Assembly (NCBI RefSeq): GCF_002085925.2
Contig: NZ_CP053562.1
Location: forward strand, 1-64,000
Direction of reading: 5' to 3'
Source of the DNA: Thioclava electrotropha
Lineage (GTDB): Bacteria; Pseudomonadota; Alphaproteobacteria; Rhodobacterales; Rhodobacteraceae
DNA: 64,000 nucleotides
Part shown: positions 8,795 to 17,164 of the stretch, piece by piece
How positions within the stretch are numbered: position 1 is the stretch's first letter
Layout of the letters: every line of letters begins with the position of its first letter
The notes under the pieces: model-generated
What the model saw: only the letters and a program-made list of their open reading frames with translations
What the model was told of the DNA's origin: nothing
Databases searched by the model: none
Translations under genes and position numbers: made by a program

Positions 8795-9361
8795 ATGTTG
8801 TTAAAATTGCTTTTCACCCTCGCGGTTCTGATCCTGGCGGCTGTCTTGATCCGGCATTTCTTCTTCTCATTCCCGGCGCAAAAGTCTGCGGATTATGCGG
8901 CCGAGAGCCCGGAATTCGACATTCGCCGGGCGTTCGAGGGCCCTGTCGAGGCACATGGTATGATCTACGGCCCCGACGGTCGCGTCACCTCGCGCTTCCG
9001 CGCCGTGATGACAGGGCGGTTCACTAATGAGGGCGGCGTGATCGAGGAGGAGTTCGAATATGCCTCCGGTCGGCGCCAGAGCCGCGCCTGGAATATCCAG
9101 TTCGGGCCCAAGGGCGAGATCAGCTCGACCGCCGACGATATCGAGGGGCGCGCCGAGATGGAGCAGTCGGGCAATGCGCTGCGGATGCGCTATCGGCTGC
9201 GGTTGCCCGAGGATGCGGGCGGCCACGTGCTCGACGTGACCGACTGGATTTACTTGATGCCGGACGGGACGCTGCTGAACCGGTCGCAGATGCGCAAATT
9301 CGGGATCAAGGTCGCGGAACTGTTCGCCGTCATGCGCCCGATGACCGAACCGGCCGAGTGA
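8795..9361 (+). CDS. DUF3833 family protein
   Basis: A 188-residue protein starting at the ATG at 8795, one base after the methyltransferase stop; the longer in-frame extension inside the methyltransferase gene was rejected. Residues 2-22 form a hydrophobic N-terminal segment (anchor or signal). The DUF3833 pattern is visible: FEGPVEAHGMIYGPDGRVTSRF, then FEYASGR, WNIQFGPKG and VTDWIYLMPDGTLLNRSQMRKFG. This family is a constant neighbour of CFA/DUF1365 clusters, probably as an envelope protein; its function is unknown. It converges on mtgA with no spacing. Confidence 0.85.
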   Translation: MLLKLLFTLAVLILAAVLIRHFFFSFPAQKSADYAAESPEFDIRRAFEGPVEAHGMIYGPDGRVTSRFRAVMTGRFTNEGGVIEEEFEYASGRRQSRAWNIQFGPKGEISSTADDIEGRAEMEQSGNALRMRYRLRLPEDAGGHVLDVTDWIYLMPDGTLLNRSQMRKFGIKVAELFAVMRPMTEPAE

Positions 9362-10108
9362 TCACTCGAAGCAGCTTGCGCGCCCGTCCTTCTGGATCGT
9401 CGCCGCGCCGTCCATGATCGACTGCGCGCGGCGCGACAGGAAGCTGCCGGGCTTCGCCGCTGAACGGTCCTTCGGGTCAGGCAGGACGCCAGCGATCAAC
9501 GCGGATTGGCGGGCGCTCAACTTGTCGGGCGTGGTGCGGAAATAGCGATGCGCGGCCGCATCGACGCCAAATGCGCCTTCGTCGAATTCAGCGACGTTAA
9601 GATAGATTTCCAAGATCCGCTTCTTGCCCCAGATCGCCTCGGCCAGCGGCGTCATCGACGCCTCAAGCGCCTTGCGCAGCCAGTTTCGACCCTGCCAGAG
9701 GAACACGTTCTTCACGGTCTGCTGGGTGATCGTCGAGGCGCCGCGATTGGCGCCATCGTCGATCGCCTTGCGGATCGCGCGCATGTCGAAGCCCCAGTGG
9801 TTGCAGAAATTCGCGTCCTCCGCCGCGACGACGGAGCGGGCGAGCACGGGCGCGATATCCTCGATCGGCACCCATTTCTGATCGACTGCGCCAAGACGCT
9901 GACGTTCGCTCCACATCGTCCAGGTGGTCGGCGGATTAACGAACTTGAACAGGACCATCAGCACAAGCACCAGCGCAACGAGACCCATCACGCCCCGCAG
10001 CGCCCATTTCACGGCGGTGCGGAAAGGTGCGCGCATGCTGCTGGGAACGCTCGATTTCGTGCTGCGTTTGGCGGGTTTGCGGCCCGATTTTTTCTTGCTC
10101 TTAGCCAT
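9362..10108 (-). CDS. mtgA: monofunctional biosynthetic peptidoglycan transglycosylase
   Basis: A GT51 glycosyltransferase that polymerises lipid II into glycan strands. The start is taken at 10108 (MAKSKKK), giving 248 residues; an in-frame start at 10171 would overlap the gene upstream. A Lys/Arg-rich cytoplasmic tail is followed by one membrane anchor at about residues 39-57 and the catalytic domain. Glu97 in AAEDANFCNHWGFD is the expected catalytic acid, with GASTITQQ and RKALEASMT typical of the family. There is no transpeptidase domain. It lies 31 bases after the Hint-protein gene, so the two may be cotranscribed. Confidence 0.94.
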   Translation of the reverse strand: MAKSKKKSGRKPAKRSTKSSVPSSMRAPFRTAVKWALRGVMGLVALVLVLMVLFKFVNPPTTWTMWSERQRLGAVDQKWVPIEDIAPVLARSVVAAEDANFCNHWGFDMRAIRKAIDDGANRGASTITQQTVKNVFLWQGRNWLRKALEASMTPLAEAIWGKKRILEIYLNVAEFDEGAFGVDAAAHRYFRTTPDKLSARQSALIAGVLPDPKDRSAAKPGSFLSRRAQSIMDGAATIQKDGRASCFE

Positions 10109-10139
10109 GTGCGTATAAGTCACAGCGTGCCCCGAAGGG

Positions 10140-11057
10140 TCAAGCGACAAGCAGCGCCAATTCCGGTCCACGCGCGACCTGTCGCGCGGTTACCATGGTT
10201 TTGATCGGCGCATCGGACACCCGCTTCCACGCGGTGCGTATTTCGCGCGCGATACCGTGGTCGTCTTCAAGGACGACATTGCCGGGAAACAGGCTCTCGG
10301 TCGGCGCGCCCTCGGCCATGAGGATGTGATGACGCGCGAAAAGCAGATGGCGGTACTGCACGCGCGGGCGCGGAGCCACCCGAATGCTATTGCCGTTTAC
10401 GAGATGCTTGGCGGCGACCAGAACTTCGCTATGGGCGCAGGCGATCTCGGCGCGCCAGCCGCGCAGCAACATCCGATGTTGTTGAGACACGTAAAGAGCG
10501 CGTCGATTTCCCATAGCCCCCGGCGCGAACCGGATCGGCGCATAGGCCCCGACGCCGCGACAGACCCGACCACCCGTCCAAAGAAGAGGCTGCGGCCCGT
10601 CGTCCTCGGTGATGACAAGATCGCCCGCCTTGAGCCGCTCCACCAGTCGCGGCCCGTCGGGCGTGTCGATCCGCGTCCCGGCGAGGAAGCATTCCGGCCC
10701 CAGATCGCCGACCGGCGCTTGGGTGCTCTGTGTGACATAGGTGGAGCTGATGAAGGTCGCGTTGTGGAGGATCGTGCCATCGGACGGCGTGAACACGGCA
10801 CTTCCGTCGCGCAGGTAGAACGTGTCGCCCGTGATCGTCTCTTGCACGCCGTTCGGACGCTCGATGGTGATCGTGTCGCCACGCCAGACATCGGTGACGC
10901 GTTGGCCGTTGATCGTGTCGCGGGCACTGTTGCTGCTGGAAATCCAATTGTCGTTATTCCGATCGACAATTTCATATGTCGTCGGCGAAAGCGCCGTGCC
11001 CGCAGCGGGCGGACTGCCCGGATCCATGATGTAGAACTGGTCGTAATAGGTTGCCAT
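10140..11057 (-). CDS. Hint-domain protein (Hint_2 type)
   Basis: A 305-residue protein with a Hedgehog/intein-type Hint domain beginning at Cys123 in ECFLAGTRIDTPDG, followed by VERLKAGDLVIT and SQQHRMLL. Such domains can self-cleave at the conserved Cys. The N-terminal 120 residues are low in charge and rich in Thr, Ser and Asp, resembling secreted proteins of Rhodobacterales with C-terminal Hint domains, but no classical signal peptide is present. Family members are usually hypothetical. A perfect CtrA-type box lies about 90 bases upstream. Function unknown. Confidence 0.82.
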   Translation of the reverse strand: MATYYDQFYIMDPGSPPAAGTALSPTTYEIVDRNNDNWISSSNSARDTINGQRVTDVWRGDTITIERPNGVQETITGDTFYLRDGSAVFTPSDGTILHNATFISSTYVTQSTQAPVGDLGPECFLAGTRIDTPDGPRLVERLKAGDLVITEDDGPQPLLWTGGRVCRGVGAYAPIRFAPGAMGNRRALYVSQQHRMLLRGWRAEIACAHSEVLVAAKHLVNGNSIRVAPRPRVQYRHLLFARHHILMAEGAPTESLFPGNVVLEDDHGIAREIRTAWKRVSDAPIKTMVTARQVARGPELALLVA

Positions 11058-11070
11058 TTTTGCTGCTCGA

Positions 11071-11160
11071 GTAACGTTATTATAAATTATTCGTTACTTG
11101 GTAAGCAGAGATCAGGGCGACACAAAGGCGCCTGTGGGCGCAAAGTTAACTACGGGTTAA
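11071..11160 (-). promoter_or_regulatory. Hint-gene promoter region with a perfect CtrA-type box
   Basis: TTAA (11146-11149), 7 bases, TTAA (11157-11160) is an exact match to the full CtrA recognition pattern TTAA-N7-TTAA. Closer to the gene, GTAACG (11071-11076) and CGTTAC (11092-11097) form an inverted repeat around an AT-rich stretch that reads TATAAT on the minus strand, a likely -10 element. The 129-base gap otherwise holds no gene. Confidence 0.5.
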
Positions 11161-11186
11161 AGAGTGACATCCCGGTCACAGCGGGG

Positions 11187-11762
11187 TTAGAGGGCAGAGG
11201 GGCCCACCATCCGCGCGAGATTTCCGGTGGCGCCTTCGGTGATTTCCTCGCCGGTAAATGCTGTGGTGCCCCCCGAAGACAGGGCGGATTCGAGCCGCTC
11301 GTGGAAATCTTCCGGCAAGGGGATCTGCAGCACGCGGCCGCTCGCGTGGCCTAGGGTCTTCATCCGGTCGAGGACCTCTGCAGCGGTGCCCTTCTTAAGC
11401 AAGATGAACACAGCCGAGCCGCCTTGCGGCAGGCTCTCGCCCGCTTCGCGCAGGAAAGAGTCGTTCAATCCCAGATCGGTGAACTTGCCGGACACAGCGC
11501 CCGCGCCCGCACCGATTGCCGCGCCGACGACCGGCGACAGGAAGACGAGACCCAGCAGCCCGCCCCAGACAGCGCCACCGATCGCGCCAAGCGCCATCGT
11601 GTTGCTGTTTTCATGAACATTAATCTCGCCGCTTTCGTCGCGGGTCACGACAACAATGTCCTGCGACCGGAAAAATCCTTCTCTTTCCAGTGCTCTGAGT
11701 TCCTCGCGCGTCGCGAAACCCGCAGCCTCGGTTTCATGCGCCATCACCAACAGTTCGGACAT
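11187..11762 (-). CDS. DUF1269 family glycine-zipper membrane protein
   Basis: A 191-residue protein starting at the ATG at 11762 (MSELLVMAHE); an upstream in-frame start at 11795 lies in the gltB terminator and was rejected. N-terminal part: an alpha/beta segment with EAAGFATREEL and DIVVVTRDESG. Residues about 53-92 form Gly/Ala-rich hydrophobic helices (GAIGGAVWGGLLGLVFL, GAAIGAGAGAVSG) like a glycine zipper. The C-terminal part has GGSAVFILLKKG. This fits the DUF1269 group of membrane-associated proteins of unknown role, often seen with stress functions. It stands alone, behind the gltB terminator. Confidence 0.78.
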   Translation of the reverse strand: MSELLVMAHETEAAGFATREELRALEREGFFRSQDIVVVTRDESGEINVHENSNTMALGAIGGAVWGGLLGLVFLSPVVGAAIGAGAGAVSGKFTDLGLNDSFLREAGESLPQGGSAVFILLKKGTAAEVLDRMKTLGHASGRVLQIPLPEDFHERLESALSSGGTTAFTGEEITEGATGNLARMVGPSAL

Positions 11763-11783
11763 CGTTACCTCCAGACAGAACAA

Positions 11784-11807
11784 AGGGCGAAGCATGTGCT
11801 TCGCCCT
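11784..11807 (-). terminator. intrinsic terminator after gltB
   Basis: AGGGCGAAGCA (11784-11794) pairs with TGCTTCGCCCT (11797-11807), a stem of about 10 bp. On the minus strand it is followed by a T-rich run (TTTGTTC). It lies between the gltB stop and the DUF1269 gene and should end the glutamate synthase transcript. Confidence 0.75.
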
Positions 11808-11838
11808 CTGAAACGGTTCCGTAGGGGAAAGAGTTCCC

Positions 11839-14800
11839 TTATTCCGCCGGCATCGCCTGCGGTTCGTCGCTGAGCGGGTAGGACAGATGCGCCAACATCT
11901 CCTTCGGGCAGACCTGCAGGAAGTTCGCCTTCTCGGTCTCCCAGTGCTGGAGAATATCGGCGCCTTTGCGCGATCCCGTTTCGGCGACGTGACGCTCGAT
12001 CAGGCCTTTCAGCTCGGCTTCCCAATGCTCGTGGCCCAGCCCGCAGGTGACGAGGCTTTCGAGATTGATCAGCTCTTCCGCCGTGTTGTCCGGATCGTAG
12101 AGATAGGCCATCCCGCCGGTCATGCCCGCGCCGAAGTTCGGGCCGATCGAGCCAAGGATCACCGCGACGCCGCCGGTCATGTATTCACAGCCGTTGGAGC
12201 CGCAGCCCTCGATGACCACTTTTGCACCCGAGTTGCGCACCGCGAAGCGCTCGCCTGCGCGGCCCGCTGCAAACAGGTGACCTTCAGTCGCGCCGTAAAG
12301 CACGGTGTTGCCGATGATCGTGTTCTCGGAAGCCACCAGCGGCGAGGCCATCGGCGGACGCACGACGATCATGCCGCCCGAGAGACCCTTGCCGACATAG
12401 TCGTTGGCATCGCCCGACACTTCGATCTTCAGCCCCGGCGCCGCGAAAGCGCCCAGCGACTGACCGCAGGAGCCGGTCAGCTTCACCGTCAGGTGGTCCG
12501 ACTGCAGCGCGTTGCGCATCCCGAAGTTCTTCACGATGTGCGAAGAGGCGCGGGTCCCGATGGTGCGCAGCGTGTTGCGCACCGCGTAGGAGAGCTGCAT
12601 CTTCTCGCCTTCCTCGAAGAAGCGGTGACCATCCTTGATGATCTCCGCATCGAGCGTGTCCGAGACCCAGTTACGCGGCTTCGAACGGTCGTAGACGATC
12701 TTGTCCCAGCCATCGACGGTGATCAGCAGCGGATTGAGGTCCAGATCGTCGAGATGGGCCGAGCCGCGGCTCACCTGGCTGAGAAGATCGGCGCGACCGA
12801 TCACCTCGTCGAGCGAACGTGCACCGATCGAAGCGAGGATTTCGCGCACTTCCTGAGCGTAGAAGGTGATGAGGTTCACCACCTTGTCCGCCGTGCCGGT
12901 GAACTTGGCGCGCAGCTCCGGGTCCTGCGTGCAGACGCCCACCGGGCAGGTGTTCGACTGACACTGACGGACCATGATGCAGCCCATCGCGATCAGGGCG
13001 GCGGTGCCGATGCCGTATTCCTCGGCACCCATCATTGCGGCCATCACGATATCGCGGCCCGTGCGCAGACCGCCATCGGTCCGCAGGGTGACGCGTTCGC
13101 GCAGGTTGTTCATCGCAAGCACCTGATGCGCCTCGGTCAGACCCATCTCCCACGGGAGACCGGCATACTTGATCGAGGTCGCAGGAGATGCGCCCGTGCC
13201 GCCATTGTGGCCCGAGATCAGGATGATGTCGGCCTTCGCCTTCGCCACCCCGGCCGCGATCGTGCCGACGCCCGAGGACGCCACCAGCTTCACCGTCACT
13301 TTGACCTTCGGGTTGATCTGCTTGAGGTCGTAGATCAGCTGCGCGAGGTCTTCGATCGAGTAGATGTCGTGGTGCGGCGGCGGTGAGATCAGCGTCACGC
13401 CCTTGGTCGAGTGCCGCAGACGCGCGATCAGATCGGTGACTTTCATCCCCGGAAGCTGACCGCCCTCGCCGGGCTTGGCGCCCTGAGCGACCTTGATCTC
13501 AAGCTCTTCGCAGTGGTTGAGGTATTCGGCGGTCACACCGAAACGACCCGAAGCCACCTGCTTGATCTTCGCCGACGGGTTGTCGCCATTGGGCTCGGGC
13601 ACGAAATGCGCCGGGTCTTCCCCGCCTTCACCCGAGTCCGACTTCGCACCGATCCGGTTCATCGCGACGTTCAGCAGTTTGTGCGCCTCGGGCGACAGCG
13701 CGCCCAGCGACATGCCCGGCGTCACGAAGCGCTTGCGGATCGAGGTGATCGACTCGACCTCTTCGATCGGGACCGGTTTGCCCAGCGATTTGATATCCAG
13801 CATGTCGCGGATATGGATCGGCGGGTTCGCCCGCATCATCGAGCTGTATTGCTTCCATAGATCGTAGCTTGCGCGGTTACAGGCCGATTGCAGCATGTGC
13901 ATCGACTGCGCGCCCCAGGCGTGGGACTCGCCCGTCCGGCGCGCCTTGTAGAAGCCGCCGATCGGGAGCACGTCCTGACCGCCTTTCCAGCCCTTGGCAT
14001 GCACACCTTCCAGCGCGTGCTGGATGCCGTGTAGGCCGATGCCGGAGATGCGCGAGTGCATGCCGGGGAAATATTCGGCGACCATCGCGCGCGACAGACC
14101 CACGGCTTCGAAGTTCAGACCGCCGCGATAGGAGGAAATCACGGAGATCCCCATCTTCGACATGATCTTCAGCAGGCCCGCATCGATCGCATCGCGATAT
14201 TTGCGCATCGCGTCGACGAGCGTGCCGCCCAGCAGGCCGCGGTCGATCCGGTCGGCCAGCGTGTCCTGCGCGAGATAGGCGTTCACCGTGGTCGCGCCCG
14301 AGCCGATCAGCACCGCGAAGTAATGCGGGTCGATACATTCCGCCGAACGCACATTGATCGAGCAGAAGGTCCGCAGGCCTTTCTGCGTCAGCCAGCTATG
14401 CACGGCGCTCGTCGCGAGGATCATCGGCATCGCGACCTTGTCCTCGTCCTGCTCCTCATCGCTCAGCACGATATGGAGCGCGCCCGAGCGCACCGCGTCT
14501 TCGGCTTCCTGACGGATCCGGGTCAGACCTTCGCGCAGAGCCTCCTGATCGGCATTGGCCGGGAAGGTACAGTCGATGATCGTCACCTGCTCGCCGAATT
14601 CGTTGAGCATATGATCGAATTCGGAATTCGCGAGGAACGGGCTCTCCAAGATCCAGATCTCGGTCTGCGAGCTATCCTCGTCGAGCACGTTCTTGAGGTT
14701 GCCGAACCGCGTCTTGAGCGACATCACCCGGCTTTCACGAAGCGAGTCGATCGGCGGGTTGGTCACCTGGCTGAAGTTCTGACGGAAGAAGTGGCTCAGC

Positions 14801-16377
14801 GGGCGGTATTGCTTGGACAGGACCGCAGGCGGCGTGTCGTCGCCCATCGAGGCGATGGCTTCCTTGCCGTCCTCGGCCATCGGCGCGAGGATCTGTTCGA
14901 TCTCTTCGACCGAATAGCCCGCCGCGACCTGACGCTTGCGCAACTCACCGCCCGAGAATTTCGGGTTCTCCGGGACGTCCACGAGGATCGCGTTCAGATC
15001 GGTGACCTTGCCGACCCACTCGCCGAAGGGCTGAGCGGCCGCCAGTTTGTCCTTGATTTCGGTGTCGTGGTAGAGCTTGCCCTCGCGCATATCGACCGCG
15101 ATCATCTGACCCGGGCCAAGCGCGCCTTTCTCGACCACGCTTGCCTCATCGACCGGCACCATGCCGGCTTCCGAGCCTGCGATCAGAACGCCGTCGCCAG
15201 TGATGACATAGCGCAGCGGACGCAGACCGTTGCGGTCGAGACCGCCGCAGACCCAGCGTCCATCGGTCATCGCTAGCGCCGCCGGGCCGTCCCACGGCTC
15301 CATCACGGCGTTGCAATAGGCATACATGTCCTGCCACGCGGAGGGCATCGTGTCGGTGGATTTCGACCACGGCTCGGGGACGAGCATCGTCTTCACCATC
15401 GGCGCGTTGCGGCCCGAGCGGACCATCAGTTCGAACACCGCATCGAGCGCACCGGAGTCGGACGCCCCAGCCGGGATGATCGGCTTGATGTCTTCGGCGC
15501 TGTCGCCGAAGGCCGAGGAGGCCATGCGGATCTCATGGCTCTTCATCCAGTTGGTGTTGCCCTTGATCGTGTTGATCTCGCCGTTATGCGCCAGCATCCG
15601 GAAGGGCTGCGCCAGCCACCATTGCGGGAAGGTGTTGGTGGAATAGCGCTGGTGATAGATAGCGAAGGCGGACTCGAAGCGCTCGTCCTTCAGATCGGGA
15701 TAGAATTCCGCGACCTGCTCGGCCAGCATCATGCCTTTGTAGATGATCGAGCGGCACGACAGCGAGCACATGTAGAGCCCGTTGATCTGCGCCGCGATTG
15801 CCGCTTTCTCGATACGGCGGCGGATGATGTAGAGTTCGCGCTCGAACTGCTCCTCGTCGATATCCTTATCGTTGCGGATCAGAATCTGCTCGATCTCGGG
15901 GCGGGTCGAATTGGCTTTCTCGCCCAGCACTTCGGTGTTCACCGGAACGTGGCGCCAACCGTAGATGTAGTGGCCCATCCGCAGAACTTCGGATTCCACG
16001 ATCGTGCGGCAGCGCTCCTGCGCGCCGAAATCGGTGCGCGGCAGGAAGACCTGACCGACGGCGACCATTTTCTCCATGTCCGGCTCGTGGCCGGTGCGGC
16101 GGATCTGGTCGTAGAAGAAGGGGGCGGGGATTTGGACGTGGATACCTGCGCCGTCGCCGGTCTTGCCGTCGGCATCGACCGCGCCGCGGTGCCAGATCGC
16201 CTTCAGCGCGTCGATGCCGTTCTCCACGACGCGGCGCGAGGCCTTGCCGTCGATCGACACCACGAGACCGACGCCGCAGGACGCCTTCTCGTCTTCTTCC
16301 TTCCACAGTGAATTCTCGTTCATCCACTGGCGTTTCGCTTCCTCGGCGGCCACCCAGGCTTCGTCATATTTGGTCAT
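11839..16377 (-). CDS. gltB: glutamate synthase (NADPH) large subunit
   Basis: The 1512-residue alpha subunit of GOGAT makes glutamate from glutamine and 2-oxoglutarate. The class II glutaminase domain starts at Cys34 (CGVGLV) after a 33-residue propeptide that is normally removed. The FMN-binding synthase domain follows in the centre. Cysteines in CIMVRQCQSNTCPVGVC (about residues 1135-1150) are the 3Fe-4S ligands. The C-terminal GxGxG beta-helix domain includes GSCGQSLGAF and GCGSNGCEYMTGG. Its ATG overlaps the stop of the preceding exported-protein gene (4 bases), coupling it to the gltD transcript. Length is normal. Confidence 0.98.
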   Translation of the reverse strand: MTKYDEAWVAAEEAKRQWMNENSLWKEEDEKASCGVGLVVSIDGKASRRVVENGIDALKAIWHRGAVDADGKTGDGAGIHVQIPAPFFYDQIRRTGHEPDMEKMVAVGQVFLPRTDFGAQERCRTIVESEVLRMGHYIYGWRHVPVNTEVLGEKANSTRPEIEQILIRNDKDIDEEQFERELYIIRRRIEKAAIAAQINGLYMCSLSCRSIIYKGMMLAEQVAEFYPDLKDERFESAFAIYHQRYSTNTFPQWWLAQPFRMLAHNGEINTIKGNTNWMKSHEIRMASSAFGDSAEDIKPIIPAGASDSGALDAVFELMVRSGRNAPMVKTMLVPEPWSKSTDTMPSAWQDMYAYCNAVMEPWDGPAALAMTDGRWVCGGLDRNGLRPLRYVITGDGVLIAGSEAGMVPVDEASVVEKGALGPGQMIAVDMREGKLYHDTEIKDKLAAAQPFGEWVGKVTDLNAILVDVPENPKFSGGELRKRQVAAGYSVEEIEQILAPMAEDGKEAIASMGDDTPPAVLSKQYRPLSHFFRQNFSQVTNPPIDSLRESRVMSLKTRFGNLKNVLDEDSSQTEIWILESPFLANSEFDHMLNEFGEQVTIIDCTFPANADQEALREGLTRIRQEAEDAVRSGALHIVLSDEEQDEDKVAMPMILATSAVHSWLTQKGLRTFCSINVRSAECIDPHYFAVLIGSGATTVNAYLAQDTLADRIDRGLLGGTLVDAMRKYRDAIDAGLLKIMSKMGISVISSYRGGLNFEAVGLSRAMVAEYFPGMHSRISGIGLHGIQHALEGVHAKGWKGGQDVLPIGGFYKARRTGESHAWGAQSMHMLQSACNRASYDLWKQYSSMMRANPPIHIRDMLDIKSLGKPVPIEEVESITSIRKRFVTPGMSLGALSPEAHKLLNVAMNRIGAKSDSGEGGEDPAHFVPEPNGDNPSAKIKQVASGRFGVTAEYLNHCEELEIKVAQGAKPGEGGQLPGMKVTDLIARLRHSTKGVTLISPPPHHDIYSIEDLAQLIYDLKQINPKVKVTVKLVASSGVGTIAAGVAKAKADIILISGHNGGTGASPATSIKYAGLPWEMGLTEAHQVLAMNNLRERVTLRTDGGLRTGRDIVMAAMMGAEEYGIGTAALIAMGCIMVRQCQSNTCPVGVCTQDPELRAKFTGTADKVVNLITFYAQEVREILASIGARSLDEVIGRADLLSQVSRGSAHLDDLDLNPLLITVDGWDKIVYDRSKPRNWVSDTLDAEIIKDGHRFFEEGEKMQLSYAVRNTLRTIGTRASSHIVKNFGMRNALQSDHLTVKLTGSCGQSLGAFAAPGLKIEVSGDANDYVGKGLSGGMIVVRPPMASPLVASENTIIGNTVLYGATEGHLFAAGRAGERFAVRNSGAKVVIEGCGSNGCEYMTGGVAVILGSIGPNFGAGMTGGMAYLYDPDNTAEELINLESLVTCGLGHEHWEAELKGLIERHVAETGSRKGADILQHWETEKANFLQVCPKEMLAHLSYPLSDEPQAMPAE

Positions 16378-17129
16378 TGCAGTGCCTCCTTGGAGAAAGA
16401 GCGGGAAAGGGGGGCGAGGCTGACTTGCGTGGGCCGAAGATCGGCCTGCGTCATCATCAGGTCGCAGTCATATTCGGGCGTCTCGGTCGAGAAACCGGGA
16501 TCGCCGGGAAAGTCGAAGCGCACGGGGCTGTCGTCATAGCTCACGACATCGCCCTGATCGTTCTCGAACCGCTCCGCGCCGCTGAAAAACACGCGATATT
16601 TGCGCGAGATATATTGCGTGCCGGTGCGGGTCGCGACGGTCTGGCTGTTCTGGTCATCCTCGCGCAGATCGAAGGTGATCGTCTCGAGCGGGACATCGTC
16701 GATGCTGACCGACTTGCCCGTGAGGGTATCGCTGCCGACATAGCGGCGCAGACCCCGGTAATTCGAGCGCGTGACGAAATCGTAATCGTCCTTGCCGTCC
16801 GACAGGAGCGCCGAGAACGAGGGAGCATCCTTCGATGCGCCCGGATCGAACATCTCGATCTCGCCGTCATCGGTCGACACGCTCTCAAGCCAGCGCGTTT
16901 CGGCATCGATATGGCTCAGGTAATAGATGCCCTCACCATCAGCGAATGCGGTCCAGAGATCGCCCTCCGGATCGGCGGCGCAGCGATAGTAATTGGCCAC
17001 CTGACAGTTATGCATCTGCACGGTCATGAAGACCTCGCAGCCCTGCGGCGGCGCGAAGTCTTCGGCATGGGCGGGCAGGGCGCTGAACAGCCCCCCGCAG
17101 ATCGCCATGCCGAGAAAATTCGACCGCAT
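16374..17129 (-). CDS. exported protein of unknown function between gltD and gltB
   Basis: I do not recognise a named family. Of two possible ATGs, the one at 17129 (MRSNFLG) has AAGGA at correct spacing, while the one at 17138 touches it. The first 22 residues are a signal peptide ending in AHA, so the mature protein of about 229 residues should be periplasmic. It has Cys at the mature N-terminus (GCEVF, HNCQVANYYRC) and near the C-terminus (YDCDLM), which could form disulfides. The rest is acidic and beta-rich in appearance. It lies 35 bases after gltD and overlaps gltB by 4 bases, so it is made with glutamate synthase. Confidence 0.8.
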   Translation of the reverse strand: MRSNFLGMAICGGLFSALPAHAEDFAPPQGCEVFMTVQMHNCQVANYYRCAADPEGDLWTAFADGEGIYYLSHIDAETRWLESVSTDDGEIEMFDPGASKDAPSFSALLSDGKDDYDFVTRSNYRGLRRYVGSDTLTGKSVSIDDVPLETITFDLREDDQNSQTVATRTGTQYISRKYRVFFSGAERFENDQGDVVSYDDSPVRFDFPGDPGFSTETPEYDCDLMMTQADLRPTQVSLAPLSRSFSKEALQ

Positions 17130-17164
17130 CGCATACATTCCTTTTCAGATCGGCAGGGCGCGGA

